Assembly: GCF_006539725.1 (NCBI RefSeq)
Contig: NZ_BJNO01000009.1
Location: 104,108-168,107 of the forward strand
DNA: 64,000 bases
Direction of reading: 5' to 3'
From: Klebsiella terrigena
GTDB taxonomy: Bacteria; Pseudomonadota; Gammaproteobacteria; Enterobacterales; Enterobacteriaceae
This document shows positions 46,524-59,266 of the stretch, piece after piece. Both the position numbers and the translations under genes were made by a program. Under the pieces are notes generated by a model, which saw only the letters and a list, made by a program, of their open reading frames with translations, did no database searches and was not told the DNA's origin. Numbering within the stretch: the stretch's first letter is position 1; each line of letters begins with the position of its first letter.

Positions 46524-46551
46524 CCGCCGGGCAGCGTGCGCCCGGCGTTAA

Positions 46552-47283
46552 TCAGCTGCGCTGGCGCACGGCTTCAAACAAGCAAATGCCGGTCGCGACG
46601 GAGACGTTCAGCGAGGAGACGCTGCCGGCCATCGGAATGCTGATCAGCTCATCGCAGTGTTCGCGCGTCAGGCGGCGCATCCCTTCACCCTCGGCACCCA
46701 TCACCAGCGCCATCGGGCCGGTCATCTTACTCTGGAAGAGGGTATGGTCCGCTTCACCGGCGGTGCCGACGATCCAGACGTTCTCTTCCTGCAGCAGACG
46801 CATGGTGCGCGCGAGGTTAGTCACGCGGATCAGCGGTACGTTTTCCGCCGCGCCGCAGGCGACTTTTTTCGCCGTCGCGTTCAGCTGCGCCGAACGGTCG
46901 CGCGGCACGATCACCGCGTGTACGCCAGCGGCATCGGCGCTGCGCAGGCAGGCGCCAAGGTTATGCGGATCGGTAACGCCGTCGAGAATCAGCAGCAGCG
47001 GCTGATCGAGAGAGGCGAGCAGTTCAGGCAGGTCGTTCTCCTGGTACTGACGTCCCGGCTTCACGCGGGCAATAATCCCCTGATGCACGGCGCCTTCGCT
47101 TTTCTCATCGAGAAACTGGCGGTTAGCGACCTGAATCACCACGCCCTGGGCTTCCAGCGCATGGATCAGCGGCAGCAGGCGTTTATCCTCGCGGCCTTTG
47201 AGAATATAGACTTCCTGAAAACGCTCAGGAGCGCGCTCCAGCAGGGCCTGCACCGCGTGGATGCCGTAAATCATTTCACTCAT
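46552..47283 (-). CDS. rlmB: 23S rRNA (guanosine-2'-O)-methyltransferase RlmB
   Basis: A 243-residue SpoU-family enzyme that methylates G2251 of 23S rRNA. It starts [20 protein letters not shown]. The knotted SPOUT domain has [21 protein letters not shown] (here shortened) near residue 105, then [14 protein letters not shown] near 190 and [18 protein letters not shown] near 212. Follows rnr on the same strand. Confidence 0.97.
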   Translation of the reverse strand: MSEMIYGIHAVQALLERAPERFQEVYILKGREDKRLLPLIHALEAQGVVIQVANRQFLDEKSEGAVHQGIIARVKPGRQYQENDLPELLASLDQPLLLILDGVTDPHNLGACLRSADAAGVHAVIVPRDRSAQLNATAKKVACGAAENVPLIRVTNLARTMRLLQEENVWIVGTAGEADHTLFQSKMTGPMALVMGAEGEGMRRLTREHCDELISIPMAGSVSSLNVSVATGICLFEAVRQRS

Positions 47284-47320
47284 TGATGTACTCGTTGCTT
47301 GTTAATATTGCCGTTCGGCT

Positions 47321-47347
47321 TTACAGGCCGGATGTACCGGCCTGTAA
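47321..47347. repeat. REP-like perfect inverted repeat between rnr and rlmB
   Basis: TTACAGGCCGG and CCGGCCTGTAA are exact 11-base arms around ATGTA. It lies 14 bp after the rnr stop. The GCCGGATG-like core resembles a REP unit; no T-run follows. Confidence 0.55.
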
Positions 47348-47360
47348 GATTGATGCCCGC

Positions 47361-49808
47361 TTACTCAGCGGTTTTCTTTTTCGCCGCGCGCTTCGCTTTG
47401 GTTGCGGCAGCTATTTTCTGCGTTTTGGTCGACGGCTTCTTCGCTTTTTTCTCGCCTTTAGGCTGGGCAGCCTGGGGCTGAGACTTGCCTTTCTCTTTGC
47501 GGAAGGCGCTATCCGGCTCGAAGTTGACCTGCTTACCGGCCTGGCGACGACGCCCGGAAGGTTTGCCGGCGTTCGACTTTTTCGCCTTCTCGCGCTCGGT
47601 CTTGCCGACGTTGCGCGGGGCGCGTTCGCTGGAGATCAGCGAGAAGTCGATTTTACGCTCGTCCATATTGACCGCTTCCACGCGGACTTCCACGCGATCG
47701 CCCAGTCGATAGGTCTGACCGCCGGACTCGCCGATCAGACGCTGCCCGACCTGGTCAAAGCGGTAATAGTCGTTATCCAGAGATGACACGTGCACCAGGC
47801 CGTCGATAAACAGCTCGTCCAGGCGGACGAAGAAGCCAAAGCCGGTGACGCTGGCAATCACGCCCTTAAAGACGTTGCCTACCTGATCCAGCATAAAGTC
47901 ACACTTCAGCCAGTCAGAGACCTCGCGGGTCGCTTCGTCGGCACGACGTTCGGCCATCGAACAGTGCGCGCCCAGCTGCAGCATCTCTTCCATGCTGTAG
48001 TGCCAGCCGCCGGTTTCAGTGCTGTTGCCTTTGTGCCCCTGCTCTTTCGCCAGCAGATACTTAATGGCGCGGTGCAGCGACAGGTCAGGATAGCGGCGAA
48101 TAGGCGAGGTGAAGTGCGCGTAGGACTGCAGCGCCAGGCCAAAGTGGCCGCGGTTTTCCGGATCGTAGACCGCCTGCTTCATCGAGCGCAGCAGCATGGT
48201 TTGCAGCATCTCGTGGTCAGGACGATCGGCGATGGAGGTCAGCAGCTCGGCGTAGTCGCGCGGCTCCGGCTTGTTGCCACCAGGCAGCTCCAGACCGAGC
48301 TCCGCCAGGACCGTGCGGAAAGCGGTGATCGCTTCAGTGGTCGGCTTATCGTGGATACGGAACAGGGCCGGCTCCAGCGCCTTCTCAACGAAGCGAGCGG
48401 CGGAGATGTTCGCCAGAATCATACACTCTTCGATAAGCTTATGGGCGTCGTTACGCTGGGTCTGCTCAATACGCTCGATGCGGCGTTCAGCGTTAAAGAT
48501 GAACTTCGCTTCTTCACTTTCAAAGGAGATGCCGCCGCGTTCTTCGCGCGCGCTATCGAGGACTTTGTAAAGGGTGTGCAGCTCTTCGATATGCTTCACC
48601 AGTGGCGCGTACTGCTCACGCAGCTCGCCGTCGCCCTGCAGCATATGCCATACCTTGGTATAGGTCAGGCGCGCGTGCGAGCTCATTACCGCTTCATAGA
48701 ATTTGTAGCCGGTCAGACGGCCTTTTGACGAAATCGTCATTTCGCAAACCATGCACAGGCGATCGACCTGCGGGTTCAGCGAGCACAGGCCGTTAGAGAG
48801 CACTTCCGGCAGCATCGGTACCACCTGCGAAGGGAAGTAGACCGAGGTGCCGCGGCTGCGCGCTTCGCCGTCCAGCGGCGTACCGGGACGCACGTAGTAG
48901 CTTACGTCGGCAATGGCGACCCACAGGCGCCAGCCGCCGCCGCGTTTCTTCTCGCAGTAAACCGCGTCATCAAAGTCGCGGGCGTCCTCACCATCGATGG
49001 TGACCAGCGGCAGATCGCGTAAATCAACGCGGCCGATTTTCGCCTCTTCCGGCACCTGCTCTTTGAGCACGGATACCTGTTTTTCCACCTCTGGTGGCCA
49101 GGTGTAAGGGATTTCATGGGTGCGCAGCGCCATATCGACCGCCATGCTGGTGCCCATGTTATCGCCCAGCACCTCAACGATTTTGCCCACCGCTTTCGTG
49201 CGACGGGTCGGGCGCTGGGTCAGTTCAACGACCACCACAAAGCCCATCCGCGCGCCCATGACTTCTTCAGGCGGGATCAGGATATCAAAGCTCAGGCGGC
49301 TGTCGTCAGGGACCACGAAGCCCACGCCGGCGTCGGTGAAGTAGCGGCCGACGATCTGGCTGGTTTTTGGCACCAGCACCCGCACAATACGCGCTTCGCG
49401 GCGGCCTTTACGGTCCGCGCCCAGCGGCTGCGCCAGCACCTGATCGCCATGAATACAGGTTTTCATCTGCTCAGACGACAGGTACAGGTCGTCTTTACGC
49501 CCCTCGACGCGCAGGAAGCCAAAGCCATCGCGATGGCCGATAACCACGCCTTTGAGCAGGTCAAGACGCTCCGGCAGGGCATAGCACTGACGACGGGTAA
49601 ACACCAGCTGCCCGTCGCGCTCCATGGCGCGCAGGCGGCGGCGTAGCCCTTCTAACTGCTCATCGCCTTCGATATTCAGTTCTATCGCCAGCTCGTCTCG
49701 GCTGGCCGGTTTTTCACGTTTTGCTAAATGATCGAGGATAAATTCCCGGCTAGGGATTGGATTCGCATACTTTTCAGCTTCGCGGTCCTGGAAAGGATCT
49801 TGTGACAT
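47361..49808 (-). CDS. rnr: Exoribonuclease R (RNase R)
   Basis: An 815-residue 3'-to-5' hydrolytic exoribonuclease able to degrade structured RNA, active in trans-translation and RNA quality control. Domains in order: N-terminal helix-turn-helix region ([20 protein letters not shown]), two cold-shock domains (about 80-240), the RNB catalytic domain with the acidic cluster [13 protein letters not shown] near 270-285, an S1 domain near 645-725, and a Lys-rich tail. The tail ends [14 protein letters not shown]. In E. coli nsrR and rnr are cotranscribed; here they are 38 bp apart. Confidence 0.97.
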   Translation of the reverse strand: MSQDPFQDREAEKYANPIPSREFILDHLAKREKPASRDELAIELNIEGDEQLEGLRRRLRAMERDGQLVFTRRQCYALPERLDLLKGVVIGHRDGFGFLRVEGRKDDLYLSSEQMKTCIHGDQVLAQPLGADRKGRREARIVRVLVPKTSQIVGRYFTDAGVGFVVPDDSRLSFDILIPPEEVMGARMGFVVVVELTQRPTRRTKAVGKIVEVLGDNMGTSMAVDMALRTHEIPYTWPPEVEKQVSVLKEQVPEEAKIGRVDLRDLPLVTIDGEDARDFDDAVYCEKKRGGGWRLWVAIADVSYYVRPGTPLDGEARSRGTSVYFPSQVVPMLPEVLSNGLCSLNPQVDRLCMVCEMTISSKGRLTGYKFYEAVMSSHARLTYTKVWHMLQGDGELREQYAPLVKHIEELHTLYKVLDSAREERGGISFESEEAKFIFNAERRIERIEQTQRNDAHKLIEECMILANISAARFVEKALEPALFRIHDKPTTEAITAFRTVLAELGLELPGGNKPEPRDYAELLTSIADRPDHEMLQTMLLRSMKQAVYDPENRGHFGLALQSYAHFTSPIRRYPDLSLHRAIKYLLAKEQGHKGNSTETGGWHYSMEEMLQLGAHCSMAERRADEATREVSDWLKCDFMLDQVGNVFKGVIASVTGFGFFVRLDELFIDGLVHVSSLDNDYYRFDQVGQRLIGESGGQTYRLGDRVEVRVEAVNMDERKIDFSLISSERAPRNVGKTEREKAKKSNAGKPSGRRRQAGKQVNFEPDSAFRKEKGKSQPQAAQPKGEKKAKKPSTKTQKIAAATKAKRAAKKKTAE

Positions 49809-49846
49809 GTCGGTTCCTCCGTTGTCATCTCTGATGAGAGTTTACG

Positions 49847-50272
49847 TCACTCCACCAGTAATAATTTATAAAGCGGTTGATTCTCTTCAACCAAATCAGC
49901 CAGCGTGTAGTTATCAAGTTCCTTAAGAAAACTTTGCGCCGCTTCTGCAAGCGCCTGTTTCAGGCGACACGCGGGAGTAATGTGGCAAAATTCGCTGCTG
50001 CAGTTGACCAGCGATAGCGGCTCAAGGTCGCGAACCACGTCACCTACACGAATCGTTTTTGCCGGCTTACCGAGGCGGATCCCCCCGTTCTTTCCCCGCA
50101 CTGCCATAACGTAACCAGAGCGACTCAGCTGATTGATTATTTTTACCATATGATTACGCGACACGCCGTAGACCTCCGTCACTTCGGAGATACTCGTCAT
50201 TCGGCCATCCGGTAGCGACGCCATGTAGATAAGCGCTCGTAATCCGTAATCAGTGAAACTCGTTAACTGCAC
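49847..50272 (-). CDS. nsrR: Nitric-oxide-sensing repressor NsrR
   Basis: A 141-residue Rrf2-family repressor with an NO-sensitive Fe-S cluster. The winged helix is seen in [20 protein letters not shown] and the wing in [14 protein letters not shown]. The three cluster cysteines are in [14 protein letters not shown] (residues 91, 96 and 102). It represses genes for NO detoxification and repair. One of its usual targets, ytfE, is in this window with a strong operator. Confidence 0.97.
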   Translation of the reverse strand: MQLTSFTDYGLRALIYMASLPDGRMTSISEVTEVYGVSRNHMVKIINQLSRSGYVMAVRGKNGGIRLGKPAKTIRVGDVVRDLEPLSLVNCSSEFCHITPACRLKQALAEAAQSFLKELDNYTLADLVEENQPLYKLLLVE

Positions 50273-50385
50273 AGCAACCTCAGGGTAAGGGAAAAGCGGT
50301 GAATCCGCAGGGTATGACTATATTGATGATAAACCAGCCGACGCACAGGCCGCTAATTTATTTGAAATGGGGCGGGTAGGCAGCA

Positions 50386-50414
50386 AAAACAAGGGGCGCC
50401 CAATCGGCGCCCCT
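50386..50414 (-). terminator. Terminator after purA
   Basis: On the minus strand AGGGGCGCC and GGCGCCCCT pair around GATTG and are followed by TGTTTTT, close behind the purA stop. Confidence 0.85.
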
Positions 50415-50422
50415 GGAGATAA

Positions 50423-51724
<1,302 letters not shown>

Positions 51725-51726
51725 TC

Positions 51727-51742
51727 AAAATCACCGTTTGCT
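51727..51742 (-). promoter_or_regulatory. PUR-box-like site upstream of purA
   Basis: On the minus strand AGCAAACGGTGATTTT resembles the PurR operator core (GCAAACG). It ends 6 bp before the purA start codon. Two positions of the conserved right half are off consensus. Confidence 0.5.
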
Positions 51743-51823
51743 TAAAAATGGATTCTACCATCGCTTTTTCAGAGTTACAGCACTTTTTGCACTCAATATC
51801 AGCCAGGTCTGGCCATTTTTTGA

Positions 51824-52021
51824 TCAGCCCAGTGATTTCGTCAACATGTAGTAGATGACTATCCCGGCAACCACAAGACCGCCGCCAAAACGGCGTAATA
51901 AATTATCAGGCAGCTGGCTCATTGTGGCGATCATTCGACGCCAGGCGCGCGGATAAAGCAGCGGACCCAGCCCTTCAAGTACTAAAACCAGCGCCAGTGC
52001 CAGCCAGATTGTTGAGTTCAT
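51824..52021 (-). CDS. yjeT: DUF2065 membrane protein YjeT
   Basis: A 65-residue small inner-membrane protein with two predicted helices: residues 4-22 (TIWLALALVLVLEGLGPLL) and 47-62 (GGLVVAGIVIYYML), joined by a basic loop (PRAWRRMIATMS). Function unknown. It always lies between hflC and purA in enterobacteria; here it is 220 bp from hflC behind a terminator, so it has its own promoter. Confidence 0.93.
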   Translation of the reverse strand: MNSTIWLALALVLVLEGLGPLLYPRAWRRMIATMSQLPDNLLRRFGGGLVVAGIVIYYMLTKSLG

Positions 52022-52198
52022 GATTAACCTTTAGAGAGAAACGAAACCCGCATCGCCGCAGAGCATCAGGGCCTGAGTCATGATGCTTTTTGCCCATGTT
52101 GCATATTGTCCGGCATTTCGCGTTGATTATGCACTTTTTTTGCAGAAAAAACGTATAACCCATTGTGTTAAGAGTTATTTCTGGAATTAAAAATATAA

Positions 52199-52226
52199 AA
52201 AAGGCGCCTTTCTCAAGGCGCCTTTT
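52199..52226 (-). terminator. Terminator after hflC
   Basis: AAGGCGCC arms form a strong stem around a short loop, followed by a T-run on the minus strand, 16 bp past the hflC stop. It ends the long amiB-to-hflC transcription unit. Confidence 0.85.
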
Positions 52227-52241
52227 CGCTGACTAAATCGC

Positions 52242-53246
52242 TTATTTGCGAGCGGAGTCAGGTGACTTCATGTAGCGGAAGAAATCGCTGTCCGGGCTGA
52301 GAACCATCACATCCTGGTTACCCTGGAAGCTGTTCTCATAGGCGCGCAGGCTACGGATAAAGGCATAGAAGCCCGGATCCTGGCTAAACGCATCGGCAAA
52401 CAGCTTGGCCGACTCTGCATCGCCTTCACCACGCATGATGCGGCCCTGGCGCTCGGCTTCTGCCAGCGTCTTGGTCACTTCATAGTCCGCGGTAGCGCGC
52501 AGCTTCTCAGCCTCTTCCTGGCCCTGTGAACGGTGGCGACGGGCAACCGCTTCACGCTCAGCGCGCATACGGTTATAAATCGCTTCAGAGACTTCGGCCG
52601 GCAGGTTGATCTGCTTGATTCGTACGTCGACGACTTCAATACCCAGCGCCGCCATACTGTTCGGGTTAACAACCGGAACCTTGCCGTTAGTTTCTGCCGA
52701 TACGCGCTCCGCCGCTTTGGCGATAGCATCGTCAGCGGCCGGCGTGCTGACTTCATCTTCGGTGCCCGCTGAGCCGGAGTTCAGCGCATCGCGCACTTCC
52801 AGCGTCAGACGACCGCGGGAATCGGTTACGATATCCTTCACGTCCAGACGACCAATCTCAGAACGCAGACGGTCAGAGAATTTACGCTTCAGCAGCACCT
52901 CGGCCTGGGAGACGTCGCCGCCGCCGGTAGCCAGATAGTAACGGCTGAAGTCGCTGATACGCCACTTGATGTAGGAGTCGACGATCAGGTCTTTCTTCTC
53001 TTTGGTAACAAAGCGATCGGCCTGATTATCCATGGTCTGAATACGCGCATCGAGCGTTTTCACGGACTCAATAAACGGGATCTTGAAGTGCAGACCCGGC
53101 GAATAGACCAGCGGTTTATTTTCGCTATCGCGCAGTACCTTACCAAAACGCAGCGTAATACCGCGCTCGCCCTCTTTGACCACAAAGATAGACATGTAAA
53201 GCACTACCAGCACGATGGCAATAATCGCAATTACAGGTTTACGCAT
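52242..53246 (-). CDS. hflC: Modulator of FtsH protease HflC
   Basis: A 334-residue SPFH/prohibitin-family membrane protein. The N-terminal anchor is residues 4-23 (PVIAIIAIVLVVLYMSIFVV) and most of the protein faces the periplasm. The SPFH domain starts GERGITLRFGKVLRD, and the coiled-coil region includes REAVARRHRSQGQEEAEKLR. With HflK it forms a large cage around FtsH. It starts 2 bp after hflK. Confidence 0.97.
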   Translation of the reverse strand: MRKPVIAIIAIVLVVLYMSIFVVKEGERGITLRFGKVLRDSENKPLVYSPGLHFKIPFIESVKTLDARIQTMDNQADRFVTKEKKDLIVDSYIKWRISDFSRYYLATGGGDVSQAEVLLKRKFSDRLRSEIGRLDVKDIVTDSRGRLTLEVRDALNSGSAGTEDEVSTPAADDAIAKAAERVSAETNGKVPVVNPNSMAALGIEVVDVRIKQINLPAEVSEAIYNRMRAEREAVARRHRSQGQEEAEKLRATADYEVTKTLAEAERQGRIMRGEGDAESAKLFADAFSQDPGFYAFIRSLRAYENSFQGNQDVMVLSPDSDFFRYMKSPDSARK

Positions 53247-53248
53247 CG

Positions 53249-54505
53249 TTATTCCCCCTGACGCTGGTAGTCGTTACGCTGCGCGTTAGCGCGACGTTGG
53301 TCCATAATGTTGCCATCCGTAGTGGTCGACGTGGTGCTGGCGCTGCTTGAGCTGGAAGCAGGCGGCAGGCGCAGCAGATCGTTCGCACCGCTGCTATTGC
53401 CCTTTGCTGCCGGCGTACCGGCGCCTTTTAGCATCTGGTCCAGAGGCAGAACCATCAGATTGCCGCCCTTATCGTTAACCAGCACTTTACGGGTATGGCT
53501 CAGCACTTTTTCCATGGTTTCGATATACAGACGCTCACGGGTAATCTCCGGCGCGGCTTTGTACTCAGGCAGGATCTTCGCAAAGCGCGCGACCTCACCC
53601 TGAGCTTCAAGAACGGTCTGAGTCTTGTACGCACGCGCCTCTTCGAGGATACGCTGCGCTGCACCGTTAGCTCGCGGCTGCACTTCGTTGGTATAAGCTT
53701 CGGCTTCACGGATGTACTGCTGCTCGTTCTCACGCGCGGCAATCGCATCATCAAACGCGGCCTTCACCTCTTCCGGCGGACGTGCCGTCTGGAAGTTGAC
53801 GTCCAGCAGGGTAATACCCATATCGTACGGGCGAATCGTCTCTTCCAGCTCGCGCTGGGTATCGCTACGAATCACGGTACGGCCTTCAGTCAGAATACGG
53901 TCCATGGTGTACTTGCCGATAACGCCTCGCAGGGCGCTGTCGGTTGCCTGACGCAGGCTATCGTCGGCGCTGGCAACGCTAAACAGGTAGCGTTCTGGAT
54001 CGGTTACCCGATACTGCACGTTCATCTCAACGCGCACGACGTTTTCATCAGACGTCAGCATGACGCCAGAAGCCGCCAGTTCACGTACCGATTCAACGTT
54101 GACTGCCTGAACGTTATCGATAAAGGTTGGCTTCCAGTTAAGACCCGGCTCAACCAGATGGCTGAATTTACCAAAGCGAGTCACCACACCACGTTCCGCT
54201 TCCTTGATGGTATAGAAACCGCTGGCTGCCCAGATAATAACGGCGGCTGCGGCAACGATGCCGACAATGCGTCCGCCCATAGGCCCGCGAGGTCCCTGAG
54301 AGCCGCTAGCGCCTCCCTGTCCCCCTTTGCCGCCGCCGAGACCGCCAAGTTTTTTACTTAACTTGCGGAAGATATCATCCAGATCGGGCGGCCCCTGCTC
54401 GCGACCACCTTTATTGCCATTTCCCCCGGAGTTGCCGCCTTGGTTATTGCTGCTCCCCCACGGGTCGCGGTCCTGTCCGTTATTACCGGGCTGATTCCAC
54501 GCCAT
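53249..54505 (-). CDS. hflK: Modulator of FtsH protease HflK
   Basis: A 418-residue SPFH-family membrane protein. The N-terminal 70 residues are Gly/Asn-rich (NNQGGNSGGNGNKGG; KKLGGLGGGKGGQGG). A transmembrane segment follows (IVGIVAAAAVIIWAASGFY, near 80-98), then the SPFH domain (AERGVVTRFGKFSHLVEPGL) and a coiled coil. Ser/Thr-rich tail. Partner of HflC in regulating FtsH. Confidence 0.97.
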   Translation of the reverse strand: MAWNQPGNNGQDRDPWGSSNNQGGNSGGNGNKGGREQGPPDLDDIFRKLSKKLGGLGGGKGGQGGASGSQGPRGPMGGRIVGIVAAAAVIIWAASGFYTIKEAERGVVTRFGKFSHLVEPGLNWKPTFIDNVQAVNVESVRELAASGVMLTSDENVVRVEMNVQYRVTDPERYLFSVASADDSLRQATDSALRGVIGKYTMDRILTEGRTVIRSDTQRELEETIRPYDMGITLLDVNFQTARPPEEVKAAFDDAIAARENEQQYIREAEAYTNEVQPRANGAAQRILEEARAYKTQTVLEAQGEVARFAKILPEYKAAPEITRERLYIETMEKVLSHTRKVLVNDKGGNLMVLPLDQMLKGAGTPAAKGNSSGANDLLRLPPASSSSSASTTSTTTDGNIMDQRRANAQRNDYQRQGE

Positions 54506-54570
54506 GTATATGCTCCATATTTGTTTTTGATATCCCCACAGGGGTTAATATCTTCAGGCAAGCTGCAAGG

Positions 54571-55851
54571 TCAAATCACGTAATCAACCAGCGCTGGCTC
54601 TTGTTTACAGAGGCGACGCCAGTCAACGATCGGCATGCGCACCTGCAGACTCACGCTGCCGTCATCCTCCAGCCACTCTTTTTCTATCGCCTGAAGCTGA
54701 TAGAACCGACTTCTCAGTCGCCCTTCCTGCGGCGGTAAGCGCAGCGTGTGCTGAGCCACTTCACCGGAAAGCCGTTCCGTCAAAGCCTGAAAAAGCAGCG
54801 GTACCCCAACTCCGGTCTGCGCAGAGAGCCAGACCCGAATCGGTTTATTCTCTTCATCCCGGTCGATACGCGGTTCAAAATCGTCAAGCATGTCGATTTT
54901 GTTCATCACCAGCAGCACCGGGATCTCATCGGCCTCGATTTCAGCGAGAACCGTATTCACGGCATCAATGTTTTCCTGCAGACGGACGTCGGCTGCGTCA
55001 ATCACGTGCAGCAGCAGCGTCGCCTGACGCGTCTCCTGCAGCGTGGCTTTAAACGCGGCGACCAAATCGTGCGGCAGGTGACGAATAAAGCCTACGGTGT
55101 CCGCCAGCACGGTTTCACCTACGTCAGTGACGTCGATGCGGCGCAGCGTCGGGTCCAGAGTCGCGAACAGTTGGTCCGCCGCGTAAACCTCAGCTTCGGT
55201 TATCTGGTTAAACAGCGTTGATTTCCCGGCGTTGGTGTACCCCACCAGCGACACGGTGGGAATATCGGCTTTGGCTCGTGACCGCCGTCCCTGTTCACGC
55301 TGCTTTGATACTTTTTCCAGCCGCCCGAGGATCTGCATAATGCGGTTACGCAGCAGTCGACGGTCAGTCTCGAGCTGGGTTTCACCCGGGCCACGCAAAC
55401 CAATCCCGCCCTTCTGTCTTTCAAGGTGGGTCCAGCCGCGTACCAGGCGCGTCGCCATATGGCGCAGCTGCGCCAGCTCAACCTGAAGTTTCCCTTCGTG
55501 GGTGCGCGCTCGCTGGGCGAAAATATCTAAAATAAGTCCTGTACGATCGATAACCCGGCATTCGCACAGCTGCTCCAGGTTGCGTTCCTGGGCTGGGCTC
55601 AGGGCATGATCGAACAGCACGACCGACGCGCCAGTCGCTTTTACGGCTTCCGCAATTTCGACAGCCTTACCTTCACCAACAAAATATTTCGGGTGCGGTG
55701 CTTTACGGCTACCGGTAATCACCTGCATTGCTTCGACACCGGCAGAGGAGACCAGGGATTCAAACTCCTGAAGGTCTTCCATATCTTTGTCTTGCGAAAA
55801 ATAGATGTGTACCAGCACCGCCTGCTCACCGGCATCATAACGGTCAAACAA
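54571..55851 (-). CDS. hflX: Ribosome-splitting GTPase HflX
   Basis: A 426-residue GTPase that binds the 50S subunit and rescues stalled ribosomes, notably in heat shock. The N-terminal HflX domain (about 1-190) includes [19 protein letters not shown] and [18 protein letters not shown]. The G domain has G1 GYTNAGKST near 203, G3 DTVGF and G4 NKID. The C-terminal domain ends ...[15 protein letters not shown]. It follows hfq in the same operon, 195 bp away with an ERIC-like element in the gap. Confidence 0.97.
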   Translation of the reverse strand: MFDRYDAGEQAVLVHIYFSQDKDMEDLQEFESLVSSAGVEAMQVITGSRKAPHPKYFVGEGKAVEIAEAVKATGASVVLFDHALSPAQERNLEQLCECRVIDRTGLILDIFAQRARTHEGKLQVELAQLRHMATRLVRGWTHLERQKGGIGLRGPGETQLETDRRLLRNRIMQILGRLEKVSKQREQGRRSRAKADIPTVSLVGYTNAGKSTLFNQITEAEVYAADQLFATLDPTLRRIDVTDVGETVLADTVGFIRHLPHDLVAAFKATLQETRQATLLLHVIDAADVRLQENIDAVNTVLAEIEADEIPVLLVMNKIDMLDDFEPRIDRDEENKPIRVWLSAQTGVGVPLLFQALTERLSGEVAQHTLRLPPQEGRLRSRFYQLQAIEKEWLEDDGSVSLQVRMPIVDWRRLCKQEPALVDYVI

Positions 55852-55883
55852 GCGTAAACCCCTTCTAAAATACCAGCGGGGAA

Positions 55884-55980
55884 CAGAGTCACTCGTGGTC
55901 TTTCTGGCTGCGTGAGTATTGGCCTTACTCGTTTACCCCAGCCATTTACGGCTGTAAACGCCTGGGGATTCACTACATAC
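55884..55980. repeat. ERIC/IRU-like intergenic repeat between hfq and hflX
   Basis: On the minus strand the segment reads GTGAATCCCCAGG...TTTACA...TGGCTGGGGTAAACGAG...GCCAA...GCAGCCAG...CACGAGTGAC. This has the order and spacing of the ERIC core. Self-complementary arms CCCCAG (55936-55941) and CTGGGG (55962-55967) are visible. The end points are approximate. Confidence 0.65.
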
Positions 55981-56046
55981 CGCCTTCCTGCAACCCAAAC
56001 TCATAGAGTAAAATCTGGCTCCCCGCCTGGAAAAACAGCATTAACC

Positions 56047-56367
<321 letters not shown>

Positions 56368-56453
56368 TTATATGTATGCTTGTTTTGTACTCAGAACCTT
56401 ACGATTCTTAAAAAAAATTACGCACGATACCGTTTAATTGTACACGTTCAGTC

Positions 56454-57398
56454 CTAGCTCGCACCAACTACCTGTAATACTTTGTTGAGCGCCTGTTCAG
56501 GTTGTTCACTGTCTAACCAGTGAATATCTTCCCAGCCGCGCAACCAGGTTATCTGACGCTTGGCTAACTGTCTCGTGGCGCAAACACCTCGATAAACCAT
56601 TTCATCATACGGGATCTCGCCATCAAGGTATGACCACATCTGGCGATATCCTACACAACGAATGGAAGGCATATCCGTATGCAAATCTCCGCGGGCAAAT
56701 AGCGCCCGTACTTCTGCTTCAAAACCCGAAGCTAACATCTGATGAAAACGCTGTTCAATGCGCTGATGGAGCAGTTCCCGGCTCGCCGGGGCGATGGCGA
56801 ACTGATGCACCTTGTACGGCAGAGCGTCTCCCGACGTTTGCGTCAGTTCCGTTAAAGTTTTACCCGAAATGAAAAAAACTTCCAGTGCTCGGGAAAGTCT
56901 TTGCGGATCATTTGGATGAATACGCGCGGCGGCGACGGGATCGATCTCCTGTAGCTGCCGGTGCAGTGCGTGCCACCCCTGCTCTGCTGCCTGTTGCTCA
57001 ATCTTTGCTCTGACCTCAGGATCTGCCGACGGTAGCGGCGAAAGCCCTTCCAGCAACGCTTTGAAATACAACATTGTTCCGCCAACCAGTAGCGGAATAC
57101 GCCCGGCAGCGACGATATCCGCCATTTCTGCCAGCGCATCGCGACGAAAGTCCGCCGCGGAGTAAGCCTCTGCCGGGTCGAGAATATCCAGCAGTCGATG
57201 CGGCGCTGCACTCAGCTCTGCCGCCTCCGGCTTGGCCGTACCAATGTCCATTCCACGATAGATAAGGGCGGAATCGACACTAATCAACTCTACCGGTAAA
57301 ATTTTACGCAAAGCAATGGCCAGCGCCGTTTTACCGGAGGCCGTTGGGCCCATTAAAAATATTGCCTTAGGCAGGCTCGCCTCAGTTACATCACTCAT
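56454..57398 (-). CDS. miaA: tRNA dimethylallyltransferase MiaA
   Basis: A 314-residue enzyme that adds a dimethylallyl group to A37 of tRNAs reading UNN codons. P-loop [10 protein letters not shown] near 17-26, [16 protein letters not shown] near 42, and the tRNA-binding [12 protein letters not shown] near 243 are visible. Its start overlaps the end of mutL by 8 bp. Confidence 0.97.
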   Translation of the reverse strand: MSDVTEASLPKAIFLMGPTASGKTALAIALRKILPVELISVDSALIYRGMDIGTAKPEAAELSAAPHRLLDILDPAEAYSAADFRRDALAEMADIVAAGRIPLLVGGTMLYFKALLEGLSPLPSADPEVRAKIEQQAAEQGWHALHRQLQEIDPVAAARIHPNDPQRLSRALEVFFISGKTLTELTQTSGDALPYKVHQFAIAPASRELLHQRIEQRFHQMLASGFEAEVRALFARGDLHTDMPSIRCVGYRQMWSYLDGEIPYDEMVYRGVCATRQLAKRQITWLRGWEDIHWLDSEQPEQALNKVLQVVGAS

Positions 57399-59256
57399 CT
57401 TTCAGGGCATTCATCGCCGAATTCAGGTCAACGGGTTGTAACAGGCCACCCGGCGGAGCTTTTACCAGCTGCGGACATAAACGCTCTACGTCCGCCAGCA
57501 CGCTAATCGCCTGCGCCATATTCCACTGCGCGTGCTCGCTCGCCAGATTACGCGCGATCCACTGCGCGATGTCACCGACGTCAAATGCGTTTCGCTGCGC
57601 CAGGTAGCCTATCAGTTCAGGAATCAAGATTTGTAAATTTTGTTGTCTTAAGGGTAAAGGCACCGCGCGAACCGTCAAATGCTGCGCATCGGACTGCAGA
57701 TCGATACCCAAAGTCACCAGCGCCGCCTGCGCTTTCGCCAGCGCGTCCTTTTCCGCGCCCGAGACCTTTAGCCGCAGCGGGATCAGCAGCGGCTGTCCGC
57801 ATACCGGCTCCCCGGCGGGTGTCAGCTGGGCCTGACGCAGCCAGCGTTCGGCCACCGGCAGCGCCAGAAGCGCCAGCCTGCCGTTGCGCTCCAGCAGCGC
57901 GCAATCACCCTCAACGATGGTCAGCACGCGGCCAAAGCTTTGGCTGTGCCCGGATAAACCTTCCGCCGCGGGCGCCGGGGCGCTACTTTTACGCTCGGCG
58001 GCCGGCGTCTCGAGCAGCTGACGATACAGGGCCCCCTGCTGCTTTTGGTATCCCGGCTGCGCGTGCGGCCAGCCGGTGCTGGCTCCGCCAGACGAGCTGG
58101 AAGGCTCGCGCGGCGTTTCGCGGCCGTAGCGCGCGGCGGCTGGCTCTCGTGCGGAAACCGGCTGAGCAAAATGGTTAGCGCCGGCCGCGATCCGATTCTC
58201 CGGTATCTGCAGACGCGGCGGCTGGCCCTCATCCTCTCCCGCCAGCGGCGCGCTGAGCTGCTGCTGGAGGACGCTGAGCACCCCTTGATAGATAAAATCA
58301 TGGACCAGCCGGGACTGGTGAAAACGCACTTCATGCTTCGCCGGATGGACGTTGACATCCACCTGGTGCGGGTCAATCTCAAGGTACAGGACAAAAGCCG
58401 GCTGCTGATCGGCCCCGAGCTTATCTTCACAGGCCTGGCGAATAGCGTGGTTGATCAGCCGATCGCGCATCATACGGCCGTTGACGTAGCAGTACTGGAT
58501 CTCCGCCAGCGCCGGATTGGTATGCAGCGGATCGGCCACCCAGCCGCTGAGGGTCAGATCGCCGTGCTGCCACTCAATCGCCAGCGCCTGCTCGAGGAAC
58601 GGCGTACCGCAGATAGCCCCCAGCCGCCGCTCGCGCTGTCCGCCCGCGGGTACGGCGCGATACTGGCGCATCGCCTTGCCGTTATGGCTGAGATTAATCG
58701 TGACGTCGAAACGCGCCAGCGCGATGCGGCGGACGATTTCATCGATGTGGTTGAATTCCGTCTTTTCGGTACGCATAAACTTGCGGCGTGCCGGAGTGTT
58801 ATAGAACAGATCCAGCACTTCCAGCGTGGTGCCGACCGGGTGCGCCGCCGGCTTGACGGTCACGTCCTGATCGCGCCCTTCGGCGTAGGCCTGCCAGGCC
58901 TCCTGCTGCTCCGCCGTGCGGGAGGTCAGGGTCAGCCGCGCCACCGAGCTGATACTGGCCAGCGCTTCCCCGCGAAAGCCAAGGCTGATGATGGCTTCCA
59001 GATCGTCAAGAGAGGCAATTTTACTGGTGGCGTGGCGAGCCAGCGCCAGCGCCAGCTCGTCCTTTTTGATGCCGCAGCCGTTGTCCCGAATGCGGATAAG
59101 CTTCGCGCCGCCGCGTTCGATATCAATATCAATTCGGGTCGCGCCGGCATCAAGGCTGTTTTCGACCAGCTCCTTAACCACCGACGCCGGACGTTCCACC
59201 ACCTCCCCTGCGGCAATCTGGTTGGCGAGCTGCGGCGGCAGAACCTGAATCGGCAT
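57391..59256 (-). CDS. mutL: DNA mismatch repair protein MutL
   Basis: A 621-residue mismatch-repair factor that links MutS to MutH and UvrD. The N-terminal GHKL ATPase carries [20 protein letters not shown] (residues 12-31) with the catalytic Glu, DNGCGI near 58-63 and [10 protein letters not shown] near 93. The linker (about 335-430) is rich in Pro, Ala and Ser. The C-terminal dimerisation domain lacks the DQHAxxE endonuclease motif, as expected in a MutH-containing lineage. Confidence 0.97.
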   Translation of the reverse strand: MPIQVLPPQLANQIAAGEVVERPASVVKELVENSLDAGATRIDIDIERGGAKLIRIRDNGCGIKKDELALALARHATSKIASLDDLEAIISLGFRGEALASISSVARLTLTSRTAEQQEAWQAYAEGRDQDVTVKPAAHPVGTTLEVLDLFYNTPARRKFMRTEKTEFNHIDEIVRRIALARFDVTINLSHNGKAMRQYRAVPAGGQRERRLGAICGTPFLEQALAIEWQHGDLTLSGWVADPLHTNPALAEIQYCYVNGRMMRDRLINHAIRQACEDKLGADQQPAFVLYLEIDPHQVDVNVHPAKHEVRFHQSRLVHDFIYQGVLSVLQQQLSAPLAGEDEGQPPRLQIPENRIAAGANHFAQPVSAREPAAARYGRETPREPSSSSGGASTGWPHAQPGYQKQQGALYRQLLETPAAERKSSAPAPAAEGLSGHSQSFGRVLTIVEGDCALLERNGRLALLALPVAERWLRQAQLTPAGEPVCGQPLLIPLRLKVSGAEKDALAKAQAALVTLGIDLQSDAQHLTVRAVPLPLRQQNLQILIPELIGYLAQRNAFDVGDIAQWIARNLASEHAQWNMAQAISVLADVERLCPQLVKAPPGGLLQPVDLNSAMNALKDE

Positions 59257-59266
59257 GACTGACTCC

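Noticed and set aside
58045..59262. 405-codon open frame antisense to mutL
   Set aside because: Shadow frame; mutL on the other strand has all expected motifs.
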